Shown here in pieces: positions 24,758 through 38,076 of a DNA stretch of 64,000 bases; the first letter of the stretch is position 1; each line of letters begins with the position of its first letter. The translations under genes were made by a program, and so were the position numbers. The notes beneath the pieces were generated by a model. The model had not been told where the DNA came from, made no database searches, and was given only the letters and a program-made list of their open reading frames with translations. Location of the stretch: assembly GCF_002878395.1 (NCBI RefSeq), contig NC_061115.1, positions 57,271,897 to 57,335,896 on the forward strand. Direction: 5' to 3'. The DNA comes from Capsicum annuum. Its lineage: Eukaryota > Streptophyta > Magnoliopsida > Solanales > Solanaceae.

Positions 24758-25690
24758 ATGGCCAGGACACATGATACTGCTATATGCGATGAGGGCCTAG
24801 AGATTAGGCCTAGGGATCTTACTGTTTGTCGTAGATGACCTAAAGGTCGTGAACAACCTAGAGACGTGTCCCCAGTTAGAGGCTGGGATAGGCCGCCTTC
24901 CCTATACCTTATTTCTTCTCATGAGCTCGAGATTCTTCTCCCACAGCCAGCGGTGGGCCAAGGATTAGCCCAGGATCCATAAAGTTTTTTTCCCTCTTTA
25001 TCGCTTAGAGATGCATTGGTTCAGCTGTTAGGTTTGATTTTCTGACGGTGCCCAGTCTACATATTAGAGTGGTATGGGGAAAAGGGCGTAAGCTATAGCT
25101 GCTACTCCCGGAGTTGAGAACTCTTCTACACCAGTAGTTGCTTAATTGGTAGCTTCTGAACCATTGGTTGCTTAGCCTACTAATTCTACTATGACTTTTA
25201 AGTATAAGAGATTTAGTTTTATTATCAGAGAGGTGGGCTTTTATCCCACATGTCATTGTGAGTAGGTCTTTTGCTAAGGTTTTGGATCATGCTAGGGTGA
25301 TAAAGGAGATACACCGTGAGGGTCATGAGGGCCATGATAAAAGGCCTATATTTTAGGCATATTTGGTGGGAGCCGTAGTGGTTCCAAATTCAGAGGTGGT
25401 ATTTCTCATGTTGGTTATCCTCTGCATCCATATTTTTAGCCTCAAAGTTAGCCTAGTCAACTAGTTTAGGCAACTTTCAAACTACTGATGGAGATCAATC
25501 TAGTGCTAGTATTATCCCTAGTAAGGGTAGTGATCAGTCTTTAAGGGGTTTAATTTTGGCCAGTCTAGACGTGGTGGTCAGTTTGGGTCTGCCAAATCTG
25601 TTGGTTCTGGTTCTACTATCAAATGTGTTATAGTTGTGGGGGTCGTGGATACTATTCTTGAGAGTGTCCTTTTCGTGGGGCGATTATTGA
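24758..25690 (+). pseudogene. Element E gag, broken
   Basis: The ATG at 24758 opens a 26-codon frame (MARTHDTAICDEGLEIRPRD...) ended by TGA at 24836. A zinc knuckle at 25624-25668 reads CYSCGGRGYYS, stop, ECP: the His is replaced by Tyr and an Arg codon has become a stop. Between them are many frame breaks, and the region is shorter than a usual gag, so it probably also has deletions. Confidence 0.7.
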
Positions 25691-25879
25691 ATCAGCTCAG
25701 AGTACCCCCTTTAGAGTAGTTCAACCCTCAGTAGAGGTGGTTCTCATGGTTGTAGGGGTAGTTTCCAGGGTACTCGTGGATGTTCTCTAATAAGCAGGAT
25801 AGGAGGTCGATCTGGTGCCCAGCCAGGTGGTGGGCGTGGTTAGTTTTATGTAGTACCTGTTGGAACCAAGGCTTAGACT

Positions 25880-26323
25880 TTGAATGTTGTAGTTACAAGT
25901 ATGATTTTTTTGTGCCGCCAGTCTTCCCTTGGTTTATTAGATCTCAGATCCACTTATTCTTATATATATGCTTATTATGCACCACAGTTTGAGTTATCTA
26001 TTGATTTTTTATCTGTGCCATTATGCGTGTCTACTTTCGTAAGTGATTCTTCAGTAGGTAATCAAGTATTCAGATTATGTGTTGTGAAGATTAGAGATAT
26101 TGATACTTATGTTGACCTTATTATTCTTGATATGGTAGATTTTGATATAATTTTGGGCATGGATGGATTATCCCACTATCATGAAGTCATGGACTATTTT
26201 TCCCAGACCGTTACCTTAGCCATGCCTGACGTACCTCCATCCATGAGGAAGAGAATGGTTAGCTTCGATCCAACGGGGATTATATCTTACATCTGTACTA
26301 GGAGACTTCTCTCTAGAGGTTAA
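25880..26323 (+). pseudogene. Element E aspartic protease, longest intact domain in the window
   Basis: An open frame of 147 codons covers the whole protease. The active-site loop reads DLRSTYSYI near residues 21-29, where the Gly of DLGS is replaced by Arg. The block VDFDIILGMDGLSHYHEV near residues 79-96 is the conserved C-terminal part, with the usual Trp after GMD changed to Gly. The N-terminus merges with gag remnants upstream. Loss of the active-site Gly suggests it could not work even if expressed. Confidence 0.8.
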
Positions 26324-26329
26324 AAATCT

Positions 26330-26760
26330 TATCTCGCTTATGTTGTGATATTAGTAGTGAGAGTCCGTCATTTGACTCTATTCTTATTGTTTGTAAGTTT
26401 CCTGATGTGTTCCCTACCGACTTACCTAGTATTCCCCTGTCCATGATATTGAGTTTGCTATTGACCTCAAACCTGGCACCCGACCTATTTCTATGGCACC
26501 TTACCATATGGCTTCTATCGATCTTGAAGAGTTGAACTATCAGTTTCAGGATCTTCTTGGTAAGGGTTTTTATTAGATCGAGTATGTCCCTTGGGGTTGC
26601 CATGCATTGTTTGTGAAGAAGAAGGATGGATCTTTGCGTATGTGTATTGATTATAGACAGTTAGTAACATGAAGGTGAAGGACCATTATTCTATGTCTTG
26701 CACTGATGATTTATTTAACCAGCTTCAGGGTGCAACCGTATTTTCAAGGATTGATTTAAG
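26330..26760 (+). pseudogene. Element E reverse transcriptase, N-terminal third
   Basis: Shows the protease-RT linker (FPDVFPTDLP-like), then [20 protein letters not shown] and DYRQL, and ends at FSRIDLR. The reading frame has stops and a small deletion after DYRQL. The rest of the domain, including the FIDD box, RNase H and the integrase core, is missing because of a deletion whose junction is at 26760/26761. Confidence 0.8.
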
Positions 26761-27375
26761 GCTTTGTATGGTAGGAGATGTCGTTCTCGATTGAATAGGT
26801 TGAGACTTCTGAGGTTAGACCCCCATGGTGCAGATATTCTTCAGGAGTGATTGAATAGAGTCAGGGTGTTTCAGTATAGACTGAGAGAGGCTTAGAATAG
26901 GTAGAGGGCATATGCAACTGTTGACTTCGTGCCTGGATATTTTAAGTTGGCGATTGTGTATCACTCATGAAGTATGTGATGAGGTTGTGGAGGAAGGGCA
27001 AGCTCAGTTCGAGATATATTGGTCCTTTTGAGATTCTCCACATTGTTGGTGACGTAGCTCATGAGTTAGCTTTATCTCTTAATTTTGCTGTAGTTCATCT
27101 AGTTTTCCATGTCTGTATGTTGAGGTGATTTAGTCCTAATCCTTCTCATGTTCTTAGATAGGACTCTGCCCAGTTGGATGAGTGTTTGGCCTTATTGAGG
27201 AACCTGTGCTCACTTTGGCTAGTGATGCAAGACAATTGCGGCTCAAAGAAATTCTAGTTGTCAAGGTTTAGTATAGACACCGCCAGTAGAGGAGGCCACT
27301 TGGGAGATTGAGGGTGAGATGTGGGCCTAGTATCCTCACTTGTTTGATTCTTCAGTTATATCCTTACCTTTAACT
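26761..27375 (+). pseudogene. Element E integrase C-terminus and chromodomain, broken
   Basis: Begins ALYGRRCRS (tail of the integrase core), followed by the GPY/F-like stretch KGKLSSRYIGPFEILHIVGD and a decayed chromodomain (ILVVKV near 27250, then a stop). It joins the reverse transcriptase fragment out of frame. The chromodomain places E in the chromovirus branch, as for A and G. Confidence 0.75.
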
Positions 27376-27407
27376 TTTGAGAACGAAAGTTCCTTAGTAG
27401 TGGATGT
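27376..27407 (+). promoter_or_regulatory. Polypurine-rich region before the 3' LTR of element E
   Basis: Contains TTTTGAGAACGAAAG and AGTAGTGGATG before the LTR start TGTAATGAC at 27408. The purine tract is short and decayed. Confidence 0.4.
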
Positions 27408-30250
27408 TGTAATGACTCTCCATGTCATTTTTCGTATTTCTTCCTACTTTCATCGTTAGAGCTTTTTCATAGCTACCTCAACTCATTTATGATTTGCTGG
27501 AACTGATAGTTTGGTTGTCGGGTAATTTATTTGGTTTTTAGTGTCAATTCCCCATTTAGAAGTCTTCGCTAGTTCCAAATGGCCATAGAGTAAACACGCC
27601 AGTAAATGATCTCGAATATGAATTTTGACTATGCCCGCGACTCTAGAATGTAGATTTTAGGCTGGGTAGACCTTTGGTTCGGGTCCTATTGCACCCAAGC
27701 CTATTTTGACCCATTGGTCGAAAATTCAAAATATCAGAAGATATGGTTGTGGGGCCATAATTTCTCTAAACGACGTCCAATGGAAAATCTGACCTGGCCA
27801 ATGCGTCCGAAACATCGAATTTAGTCGAGTTACATAATTCATTTGCGAAAATTGGAGTTCGAATGAGTTCTGGAGGTCAAAAACAAAATTTGAACTTTGC
27901 TAGCACTGGAGCATGGCGATAGCGGCCCACATCGTGGTGATCGCACCATGGAGATCGCGGAACCTATGGTGGTGCCTCGAGGTACCTCCATACATTGATA
28001 GGCTATAAACAGGACCCTTAGTCGCGAATTTGGTTATTTTTCACTTCTCCTTGAGACATAGAAACCCTAGAATGATATGTAAACTTCAAATTGAGTCTTG
28101 GGTGTGAGTTGCAAGCTTATTTAACTTATATTTTCTTGATTAACATTGAATTTAGGGTATGAATCCTTCTCTTTTATGCTTGAACGTCTTCAACTTTTGA
28201 CCAAAACCCCTATTAGCTCAAGGGCTTGATTTTAGCCCAAATAAGCTTGGTTTCACTTGTTTCTTGAGGGTCATGATTCCCTAATGGTGTATGAACATTG
28301 TATTGATCTTGGAAATGTGTTTTCCGTATATAGGAACCACTTGAGGGGGGAGGTATGTCATTTTTGAACCCAAAGAACAATTGTCTAGTATGGGTATCGA
28401 TATTCTCGTAATAATGTGTAGAATGTGTTTTTGATAGCTTAGCTCTTTGAAGAAGATTCTCGAAAGGGAAAAGCGAAGGTTTAGCAGTTTGTTAAGCATT
28501 CCTCGGATTGGAGGTAGGCTAGGCTTACTCCTTGTTAGATTTAGATATATTCCGATATAATTGTTATATCTTGTTAGATTGGGATGGGTTTTAAGTATTG
28601 CATTCATGAAATGCAAGACCTAGGCTGGTTGGACTATTTAGGCTATGTGAATCTTAGAATTTAAAAGCTTGACTTGTTTTCCTTTGACTTTGGTGGAATA
28701 GACTTCATTACTCATGTTTAGCATGAGAATGCCTTAGAATACTCAATATTAGGTAAATTGCTCTAGTTTCTCATACTTAGAGTAAGTTCGCCTTAGTTGC
28801 TAATACTAGTGAAGGTTGCCTAAGTTTCATTGGACTTAGTAAAAGTGCTTGAGTAGAATATCTACCTTAGGGTTTATGGTGGCTTGCTTTACATCTAAGA
28901 GTTGATTTAAATACCATAGCCTAGTACGGGGGTGAATTGACTTAGAATGTATTCGGGGATTTAGATGTAGTCTTGTTGACCCATCTTAATGCAATACTTA
29001 TGATTAGTTCTCTCTAACCCTTACTCTTAGTAATTGACTAGAGAGTGCCCCTTTTTGGCAATATTGACGATTCTTGGTACTTGTTGGTTATGCGGAAAGG
29101 CATTGAGAATAATGCCAAAGGTATTATTCCTTGTATGCCTTATTGGCTAAAGTTTATGTCTAGCTATTAATTTTTTCATTGTGATTAACTACTATTAGGG
29201 CTAATGAACGTGCTATTAAATGAGCCCTTAACTATAATATGGCCTAAGTTAGAAATAATATTATTAACCATGCTATGCTATGAATAAGCTATTATGTCAT
29301 GCTTTAGCCATCGTTCATACTAATGATAAACTATCTTTAGGCCAATAATGGGCCAACGAATTTTCACGACCCGAGGTTATCCCCTAGCCGTGACAACCAT
29401 GCTTACGGTCACAAGTGACCATAAGCTAACCTGTGAGCTGGTACCTACTGTGAGCACTGAACAAAATAATAATCATGCACGTGTGCGGAAGAAATACTAT
29501 TGAGGTAATGCAAATCTGAATACTGAAAATGTGGTTCAGCCATAAGTTTGAAACATCTACTGAAATATTGAAAGCTAACCTTCAACTAAAAACAACTAAT
29601 AATACTGAGAAGACTGATAAACTGGATAAGTCTAATTGACTGTCTGATTATCTGAAAAGCCTCTAACTGACTGAGGAGTTGATGGGACAAGCCCCCAACT
29701 ATCTCCGACTAACTGAACATAATGAAATACTAAAGTACTGAATAAGAAATAATATGTCCTCGATGGATGAGGACTCACCATTACAGCTGCTGAGTAACGC
29801 TGACTGTCTAACCGCGGTCGGGAAACTGATCCTCCGTACCTATGATATAAGACATCATAGTGCAAAAAAAGTATGCAGTTAGTACTTTGAATGTACTATT
29901 ATATGAGATGACGTTTGGTAAAATGTATGGGCTACTGTGCACATGAGATAAGGACTAACTGAACAGCATGAAATAACTGAGCATGAATCCATGAAAACTA
30001 TAATATCTGAGAATGCAAGACCAAGCATATACATATTTATGAAACAATCTTTAAATTGAGAGACTAGAATCTGTATAGCTAAATAAATATAAATATGTAT
30101 GCTTTGGTCAAGAAAACCTAAACTGAATATATACATAATACTGTACTGAGACTGTAGGATCTATCATCTAACCTACATGTCCCAATCTGAGTAAATTGGG
30201 GTCCAACCTGTAAACCCAGTTGGAAAGGTGTCAGTATCGTGCCACAAGTA

Positions 30251-31753
30251 CTAACTGATGATAGGCGAAATTACGCGCCTATATCAATATATTTTGCCCA
30301 TATTTTAGCCTAGTTTCGAGAACTAATTATCTATTTCGTACACTTTTAGTCCTTTTTCCTGTAAATGAGCTAACAAATGTGATTAGGAAAGTTTCAGGTA
30401 TAAATGATGCAAAATACAGCAATTTATGGCTTACTTGACGCAAAAGAAAGCTCACAAACGAGATGGAAAGGAGCTGGACGCATAAAGGACTAAATCTGCT
30501 GCATGGAAAATCTGTCCCGGGCTAAAACAGCATTTCTGAAGACTTTGGGACTTACAGACACAAAGCTGGATTTTTGCCATAATACATTAACCTAGTGCAA
30601 TTAGGTTATGTGTTTCATCATTCTATTTGGATTATAATTTTGTAACCTTACCCTAGTACAATTGGGTCAAGGATTTCATTAGTATATTAGGATTTGGTTA
30701 TTTATTTTATTAGTTTAGTAGGAGTAGGATAGGAGTATTATAAATACCCTATCATGTTAGAGATTTTAGGGAGGAGAGGAGACATTCTGACAATTCATTC
30801 ATCTCCTTACAATTAAGACATCTTCCTACAACCCATTCTCAATTCTTCATTCTTCTACTCTTAAATTCCACAACAAGAGAATCGTTACTTGCTACGGAAT
30901 CACTAAAACCACACGCCAAACACCTACTATTCACGCCATCCACCATGCAAAACGTGATATCCTTCGCATTCATGGGTAACTAAATCTCTTAGTTGGGGTT
31001 ATGGAAGCCGAATGAGTTACTATCTATAGCTATGAGTTTGTGAGTTCAAGACAAGTATATTGCTTATATCATTATTCTCTTCATCTTAAATCTACATTCT
31101 TTGCGGTTCAAACACAAGAACACGCCATTCTAACATCTAACCTGTTCGAGAGAAAGGTTATTTGTCTAGAAAAGAAGACGCATAGACCAACGCCAGTCTA
31201 ACATCTGACTTGTTCGAGAGAAAAGTTATTTGTCTGGAAAAGAGATAATGTCAAGGTAGTAGGACACCCTTTCCTATTAAAAAGCTAGTGCCGTACCTGG
31301 ACTAACTTCTTGGAGAATTCGTACCGTTAGTCACGCTTTAAGCTCGAGAGAGTTAAAGTGAAATAGTCCTTGTTTAGGTCGAGAGACGCTTGGATTTACC
31401 ATCGACTACAATTCTCTATAAGCAATTACATGTCAAGACTCTACACACTCATAGCCAATAGAGACGTATACCTCAGAAGGTGGACATAACCCCAACGCCT
31501 CAATTCTCATTGTTTACAACACACGTGACAATCTCTCTTTATTTTGCTATTTTCAGTTCTTACATTCTTGTTTTGGTTACATACTACAATCCCCCCTTTC
31601 CTACGAGACTTGCACTAAAAGTCTAGTAATTTCTCTTGCTTGTTGGCCAAGCTATTCTCTGTGGGATCGATACCCAACCCAGGTTGGGTTCTATATTTGC
31701 TAACGACCGCTTTACACTCCCACGAGAGCTGTAGATTGAGCGTTATCACTAAC
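30251..31753 (+). mobile_element. H: solo LTR (30256-31748) of Athila/Tat type, TSD CTAAC
   Basis: 1493 bp, beginning TGATGATAGGCG and ending GAGCGTTATCA, with CTAAC at 30251-30255 and 31749-31753. A TATA box TATAAATA sits at 30739-30746 in the plus orientation. The words GTGGGATCGATACC and AACGACCGCTT near the end are typical of Athila/Tat LTRs. The parallel LTR copy at 38990 is uninterrupted at the same point (ACTAATATTGGC), confirming the insertion. It is the innermost layer of the nest. Confidence 0.88.
30739..30746 (+). promoter_or_regulatory. TATA box of solo LTR H
   Basis: TATAAATA followed by CCC, about 480 nt into the LTR. A downstream transcribed leader would run toward 31748. Confidence 0.6.
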
Positions 31754-33247
31754 ACTGGCTATGCGGATCCACTAAACTAGTCTCCTGATGGACTAATGGG
31801 TCACCCTCAAATGGCAAGGGCTCTAATGAGATATGTATCAACCTGAATAGGCAGGTAAACACCTTGTCAGCCCTGAACAGCCAGGTAGACATCTCTAACC
31901 TACGCTGGCTACGTAGTTCTATAACTTGGGGATTGTTACTAAGGGTCACACCCTATACTGTCAGTTGAGCCCTCATCCCTGAATTCACTTAGAGTTAAAT
32001 CCTATTTCCAACTGAACTGACACTGGAACTAAACTGAACTAAGATTTACTGAACATGATTTCATAAAATATAATGCATCATAATTATATCAACTGAGTAA
32101 ATAATAGAATTCATAGTTTAACTGAATCATGAATGAAATGATCTGAATCCATTTAAAAACACTTAGGTTCGGGAATTCATAACCCACCAGCACTAAATGA
32201 TCACTGAATGTAATAACAAGCTTAAAAACTGTAGTAAAGGATCATGGTTCAAAATCCATAAGCATAGATATTCCATCTAATATGTGGGGATTATGAATTT
32301 AAACATAAGAATGCTTTAAATAGGGGAAAACAACATGATTACATGACTGAAATCATAAAGTTACAGATTTAACATGGAAATACACTTGAATAAAGCATGG
32401 GAGACTCAAATTCATAGCATGAGGAGTTCAAAATCTTGCATGGAATCGTACATGGGCCGAATTAAATTAAAAATTACCCTAAAAACATGAATTAAACTCA
32501 TCTTAAGTAATACAAAAATACCAAAATAATAAAAAAATCCATTCTTTAGTTGAAAATAGGGTTTTTTGGCTCAATGGGTGAAAGAGACCCATGAATGAAC
32601 ACCCCACATACCTTAAACTTTTAATTTTAAAGGAAAAATACTATTCTTGATGCTTTTTTGAAGGTTCTTAAACTTGGGGAACTTGAATTATTTATTTCTT
32701 GGGGAGAAAGGAATCAAATTCTTGTTCTTGAGGGAAGGAGAGGGTTTTCTTTAGAGGAAAATTGGAGAAGAAGGGCAAATTATGCCCTAATTGATGCCCA
32801 AGTTGTGTTATGAACGATTGGGTTAAGGGAGAAACGACCCAATAGCCCCACAACAATTTAAATCTAAAATTGAACGCAACAATGTCACCGCGATGCGGTC
32901 TAATTGCAGTTGTTGAATTCCCTAACCGTTAAGCGGTCTACATGAGAACGGGAATAGATTCGCGATGCGAGATTATAGAGATGACCTACTTGTTTCATGA
33001 TCCAAACATATCCCAACCCTCATACAAAAAATCCAAAACTTCTTTGAGATATATTTCTTATATCCCTAAACATGAATCAACTAAAAGACCAACATCTCGG
33101 GGTCGGTAAGACCAGAATAAAAATCCTCAAAGTTAGTGGTCTTAAAAATGACTAAGTCCCCAACACTTAGTGAAATTTTCAGGCCTTAAGCCCCTTATGC
33201 ATAGAACTAAAAACTGAACAGAGCTAAGAATAGTTCGGGGTATTAGA

Positions 33248-33262
33248 ATATCTCCTCCTTGG
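33248..33262 (-). promoter_or_regulatory. Polypurine tract of element G
   Basis: Minus-strand CCAAGGAGGAGATAT directly before the 3' LTR. It corresponds to the tract in element A at 575-590. Confidence 0.7.
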
Positions 33263-33489
33263 GAACATTTATCCTCGAATGAGATTAGTTAGACTAAGAG
33301 TATGCACTAAGGAAACTGAGACTACATACTGAACACGCATGACTGGGAATACAAATACATTACTAAGTCTGAAACTTGATACATGAACTAAACTAATTTC
33401 GTAAATACATGCAATGACATGAGATTAATTATATATCTTGAACTGAGAATGGGAAAGAGTCAATCTAAGGAAAACTGTTACCTCAAGCT

Positions 33490-34565
33490 GATTCTAAGTT
33501 TGCGGAGAAAAGATAAGGGTACTTGGTATGCATATCTGCTTCTACTTCCTAAATATCTCCCTTAACAGACTAATTCTGCCATAGAACTTTAACCAAGGAA
33601 ACTTCTTTGTTCCTTTACCTATGAATCTGAAGGTTTAGGATCTCAACTGGGACTTTTTTGAAAGAACGGCTATCCTGAACACCCATACTTTCTAAAGGAA
33701 TAACAACAACTGAATCGCCAATACATTTCTTTTACAAAGAAATATTAAATATCAGATGCACTGATGCCAAATCCGCAGGCAACTCTAGCTCATACGCTAC
33801 CTTCCCGACACGGTTCAAGATTCTATAAGGACCAACATATTGGAGACTGAACTTCCCCTTCTTACCAAATTTATTCACTCCCTTCATGGACGAGATTTTC
33901 AAATAGGCTAAATCACCAACATCAAACTCAAGGTCTCTTTTTCTCATATCTGTATGAGATTTTTGACGACTTTGGGCTATCTTAAGCCTCTCCCTAATTA
34001 ACTGAACTTTCTTCATCGTATCAAACACTGAATCTGGTCCTATCAAAGCAGGCTTACCTGCCTTAAACCAAACAATAGGAGACCTAAATCTCCTTCCATA
34101 GAGAGCCTCAAATGGAGCCATCTGAATACTGGAGTGATAACTATTGTTGTAGGAGAACTCAATCAAGGGTAAATAGTCATCCCAACTACCTTTAAAATCA
34201 ATAACACATGCTCTCAACATCTATTTAAGGTATGAATGGTCTTTTCTACCTGACTATCTGTCTAAGGATGAAAAGTTGTGCTAAGATGAACTTGGGTACT
34301 AAGACCCTTCTTTAAAGCCTTCTAAAAGTGAGGTAAACTTAGTACCTCTATCTGAAATAATAAATAATGAAACTCCATGCAACTTAACCAACACTCTGAT
34401 ATAAATGCTAGCATAATACTTAGCTGAGTACGAAGTATGAACTAGCAAGAAATCAGCTGATTTAGTCATTCTATCTACAATGACCCATATCGAATCATGC
34501 TAATGACGCGTACGAGGTAAACCCATCACAAAATATATGTTCACCACCTCTCACTTTTTCCAAAA
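33490..34565 (-). pseudogene. Element G integrase and chromodomain, N-terminus deleted
   Basis: The open stretch 34220-33732 has the core tail (LIEFSYNNSYHSSIQM), ALYGRRFRSP and the GPY/F-like module FGKKGKFSLQYVGPYRI. The chromodomain remnant follows at 33700-33500 with stops. The core with the second Asp lies at about 34500-34250 and is frame-broken. Compared with element A, the zinc-binding HHCC part is absent: sequence at about 34560 jumps from the core start to the RNase H linker, so a few hundred bases are deleted. Confidence 0.8.
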
Positions 34566-35340
34566 TTTGTTGCCTCAAGCCATCAACACAAGGAACACAT
34601 AACCTGCCCTAGCAACGCAATACACCATCTCCCCCTTGGGAGAAAACCTCTACTTTCTAATCTCTGACTGACTCCTTCAATCTAACTAAACTGGGATCCC
34701 TATTTTGTTTTTCCTTCACTTCGGCAACCAAAGAAGATTCTGAACCATTCTAAACCCATATACTACCTTCAGCTGAATCAACAAATTGGAAACCCAATCT
34801 AGCAAGCTGATGAACCTCCTTAACTAACTTCTTCTTATACTCCTTAACATGAGAAACACTGCCCATACATAATCTACTAAGGGAATCTTCCACTACATTA
34901 GCCTCGCTAGAATGTATAACACACTCATATCATAATCTTTTAACAACTCTAGCCACCTTTTTTGTTTAAATCTTTTTGTGAGAATATATTGTAAAATTTT
35001 ATGATCCGTGAACACATTAACATGAACCCCATAAAGATAATGCCTCCAAATATTTAAGGCAAAAACAACAGTTGCCAACTCAAGGTCATGGGTAGGATAA
35101 TTCTTTTCATGAGGCTTAAGCTGTCTAAAGGCATAGGCTATGACCTTAACTCTCCGCATCAATACACAACGAAGACCAACTCTAGAAGCATCACAGTAAA
35201 ATACAAACCCATCTGGCAAAGCCAATACTGAGGCTGAAGTAAGTCGAGTCTTCAACTCCTGAAAACTCTTCTCACAAGAATCTGACTACTGAAATTTGGC
35301 TTTCTTCTGAGCCAATTGACACATGGGGGATACAATAGAG
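34566..35340 (-). pseudogene. Element G RNase H and linker, broken
   Basis: Segment 35255-34893 reads [20 protein letters not shown], containing the catalytic Asp; then [40 protein letters not shown] and [12 protein letters not shown]. Small deletions (for example in the DG-FVFYCD region and near KRFKQKRW) and a final frameshift separate it from the linker toward integrase. Confidence 0.8.
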
Positions 35341-35369
35341 GATAAAACTTTAACAAATCATCTATAATA

Positions 35370-36310
35370 AACAGCCAAACCTAAGAAACTCTTCATATTT
35401 GATGGAGAAATGGGACTAGGATAATTTCTCACTGCTTTAGTCTTTTGAGGGACAACTTGAATGCCATCACTGGAGATAATATGGCTGACGAAAGCTACTG
35501 ATATTAGCCAAAACTCGGACTTACTTAACTTGGCAAATAACTGATGATTTTAAAGTTCTATAATACAATTCTCGGATGGTCTACATGATCATTTTCACTA
35601 AAGAAATAGACAAGAATATGATCAATGAAGAGTATGATGAATATGTCCAAGAATTGCTAAAACACTCTGTTCATCAAGTCCATGAAAGCTGCAGGGGTAT
35701 TCATTAGTCCAAAAGATAATGCTAAAAATTCGAAGTGATCATACTGAGTTTTTAAAGTTGTCTTCGAAATGTCACACTCTCTGACTCTGAGATGATAATA
35801 GCCGGATCTGAGGTCTGTTTTAGAGAAGTAACTGGCACCCTAAAGTTGGTCGAACAAGTCATCAATCCAGGGGAGTGGATACTTATTCTTGATTGTAACT
35901 TTGTTTAACTGACGATAATCGATGCACATTTTGAGAGAACCATCTTTCTTATACATGAACAAGACTGGAACTCACCATGGGGAAACTGGGTCGGATGAAT
36001 CACTTATCTAAGAGATCCTTAAAATATTCTTTTAATTCCCTAAGCTCAGCTAGAGCCATTGTATAGGGAGGAATAGAGATAGGTTGGGTATCTAGAAAGA
36101 GATCTATTTCAAAGTCAATTTCCCTTTTGGGAGAAACTCTGGGAAGGTCTTCAGGGAATACCTCTGGAAATTCCCTTACTACTGAAACTAAATCGAGACT
36201 TGGAGTCTCAAAACTAGAGTCCTTGACTTGAACAAGATGGTAAACATACCTTTTAGATATCATTTCTCTTGTCTTAAGGTAAGAAACAATCTGACCCCTA
36301 AGCACAAAGA
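35370..36310 (-). pseudogene. Element G reverse transcriptase and protease-RT linker, broken
   Basis: The open stretch 36305-36000 covers the linker and RT start ([20 protein letters not shown], then [20 protein letters not shown]). The core continues with the RT fingers and palm at 35960-35400. The catalytic box near 35629-35611 reads FIDHILVY: the second Asp of FIDD is replaced by His. Several stops and frameshifts are present. Confidence 0.8.
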
Positions 36311-36399
36311 TACTACTCCTCCATTCAATGATTGGTTCATTAGGAAACTAAAACTGAATGACTCTATTTCTACAATTAACTTAATCATAACATAAGAGG

Positions 36400-36645
36400 A
36401 GCCAATCCATGTTGAGAATGACATCAAAATCAGTTATCTCTAACTCCACAAGATCAACCGAGGTAACTTTCTGAGATATTGTAATCGGGCAATATTTGTA
36501 TACCTATATGGCTATAATAGATTTACCCACTGGAGTAGACACTGAGAAAGGTTCTACTAAAGATTCGGGATTGATACTAAAATCGACTGCTATATAGGGG
36601 GTTACAAAGAAGAGTAAACTTCAGGTTCTAATAAAGCATAAACAT
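36400..36645 (-). pseudogene. Element G aspartic protease, remnant
   Basis: The C-terminal block (complement of 36398-36450) resembles ITDFDVILNMDWL of chromovirus proteases, and the active-site end lies near 36640 in a broken frame. Recognised mainly by parallel position and similarity to element A at 3850-4170. Confidence 0.6.
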
Positions 36646-36819
36646 GGAGATGAAAGACCTGAAATGTACCCATAACTACATCAAGAGAACTTTCCTGATC
36701 ATGCTGGGTCTGGAGAGGATATAGCCTGTTCTGATGTTGCCCACTAGTTGTGCTAAAAGTGGCATCCTATTGAGTTTGCCGACCGACTAGAACTAAAGGG
36801 TCGTTAGACTGACCGTGCT

Positions 36820-37870
36820 AACTAACCTTTGGGTAATCTATGACTCTGTGTCTTGTCTTTCCATATCTAAAACACACATCAATGCCAGATCTACATACAC
36901 CATGATAATGCCTGCAATATTTCCCACAAAGTAGATTAGTACGACCACTATTTACACTACCCTAGGACTTAGAGCATGGCGCCCTATACCGACTATTTTG
37001 CTTGAACTTAGGCACTAAAGCACTAGCTGAAGATGGAGTTGGGCTGAAAACTTCTGTCAAAAATGAGAACGGTTAATACCTTCCAACCTTGGCTGAGAAA
37101 AGTTAAGACTACATGTTTTGGCCCTCTTATTCTCTCTTTCTCTCTTTCTCCTTAAACTTTTCTTCCCCAATCTGCTGAGCATAAACCATAAGTATAGATA
37201 AGTCCATCTTCTTAATCAACAGGAAATCTTACACTTCTTAACCACATTATTAGCTACACTAGACATGAACTTACTTATTCTAGACCTATTATTAGACACT
37301 ATATTAGAAGCATACCTTGCTAACTGATAAACTTAAGAGAGTACTCCTTCACACTAATGCTGCCCTGCTTTAAATTAATGAACTCCTGAGTCTTATCCTC
37401 CATTAACTTTAATAGAAAGAACCTATCTAGGAAATTCATGGCAAATTTCTCCCACTCAATGGGCCCTGCCTCAACACTACAGTCCTTCTTTCACTGCTTA
37501 AAATAGGTGTGAGCTATATTTTACAACTGATATGTAGCTAACTCTGCAATCTCACTCAAAGTGATGCCCATATATCTTTCACCTTCCAAACCATATCAAA
37601 AAAGCTCCCTCAGGTCCTCTTATGACTTAAATCCTAAACACAAAAGGGGATTCATTCGGGTAAAATCTTGATTCCTAGATGCAGCTGTATTTTCCACTGG
37701 ATTGGCTGGGGCAACAACTCACTGATTATTCTGAGTAGCTACTAAATAAGCTAAGGTAGTAAAATCATCTCTGAACCAGTCTTGAGAGACATGTTCATTT
37801 AGGAGATCTTCCTGAATAGGCGAAGGTGCGGGCTAGTCCCCATCCCTTAATTATTTCTTCTGGGAGGCAT
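36820..37870 (-). pseudogene. Element G gag, broken
   Basis: Starts at the ATG complementary to 37868-37870 (MPPRRNN) and is stopped at codon 8. The zinc knuckle near 36886-36850 reads CFRYGKTRH, with the second Cys changed to Tyr. The middle part follows element A gag in order, with many breaks. The start motif is shared by elements A, B and G. Confidence 0.7.
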
Positions 37871-38076
37871 AGTCTGTAAATAAAAGAAAGGATAAGTTAA
37901 AAATAGAGTTTAAATAGAGCTTATGTTTATTCGCATGACATGAATATTGAAAGAAGGTAAACTTTTCCTAAAATATCTTATAGCCTCTTGTCCATAAATG
38001 TGGCACGCTTTACACCCATGCACAAGACTCTACTCAACATAGCTTTCAAACACCCTAGGAAACTGTAAAACCTTTG

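Larger units (their letters stand above)
29362..33247 (-). repeat. 3' LTR of element G, split by solo LTR H
   Basis: 2.39 kb after removal of H and one CTAAC copy. It matches 38094-40458 throughout, for example the start TTTCACGACCCGAGGTTA and the block CCTACGCTGGCTACGTAG. CG-rich words such as CACCGCGATGCGGTC lie at 32885-32985. Confidence 0.88.

Noticed and set aside
26313..26603. Minus-strand 96-codon frame
   Set aside because: Antisense shadow of the protease-RT linker of element E.
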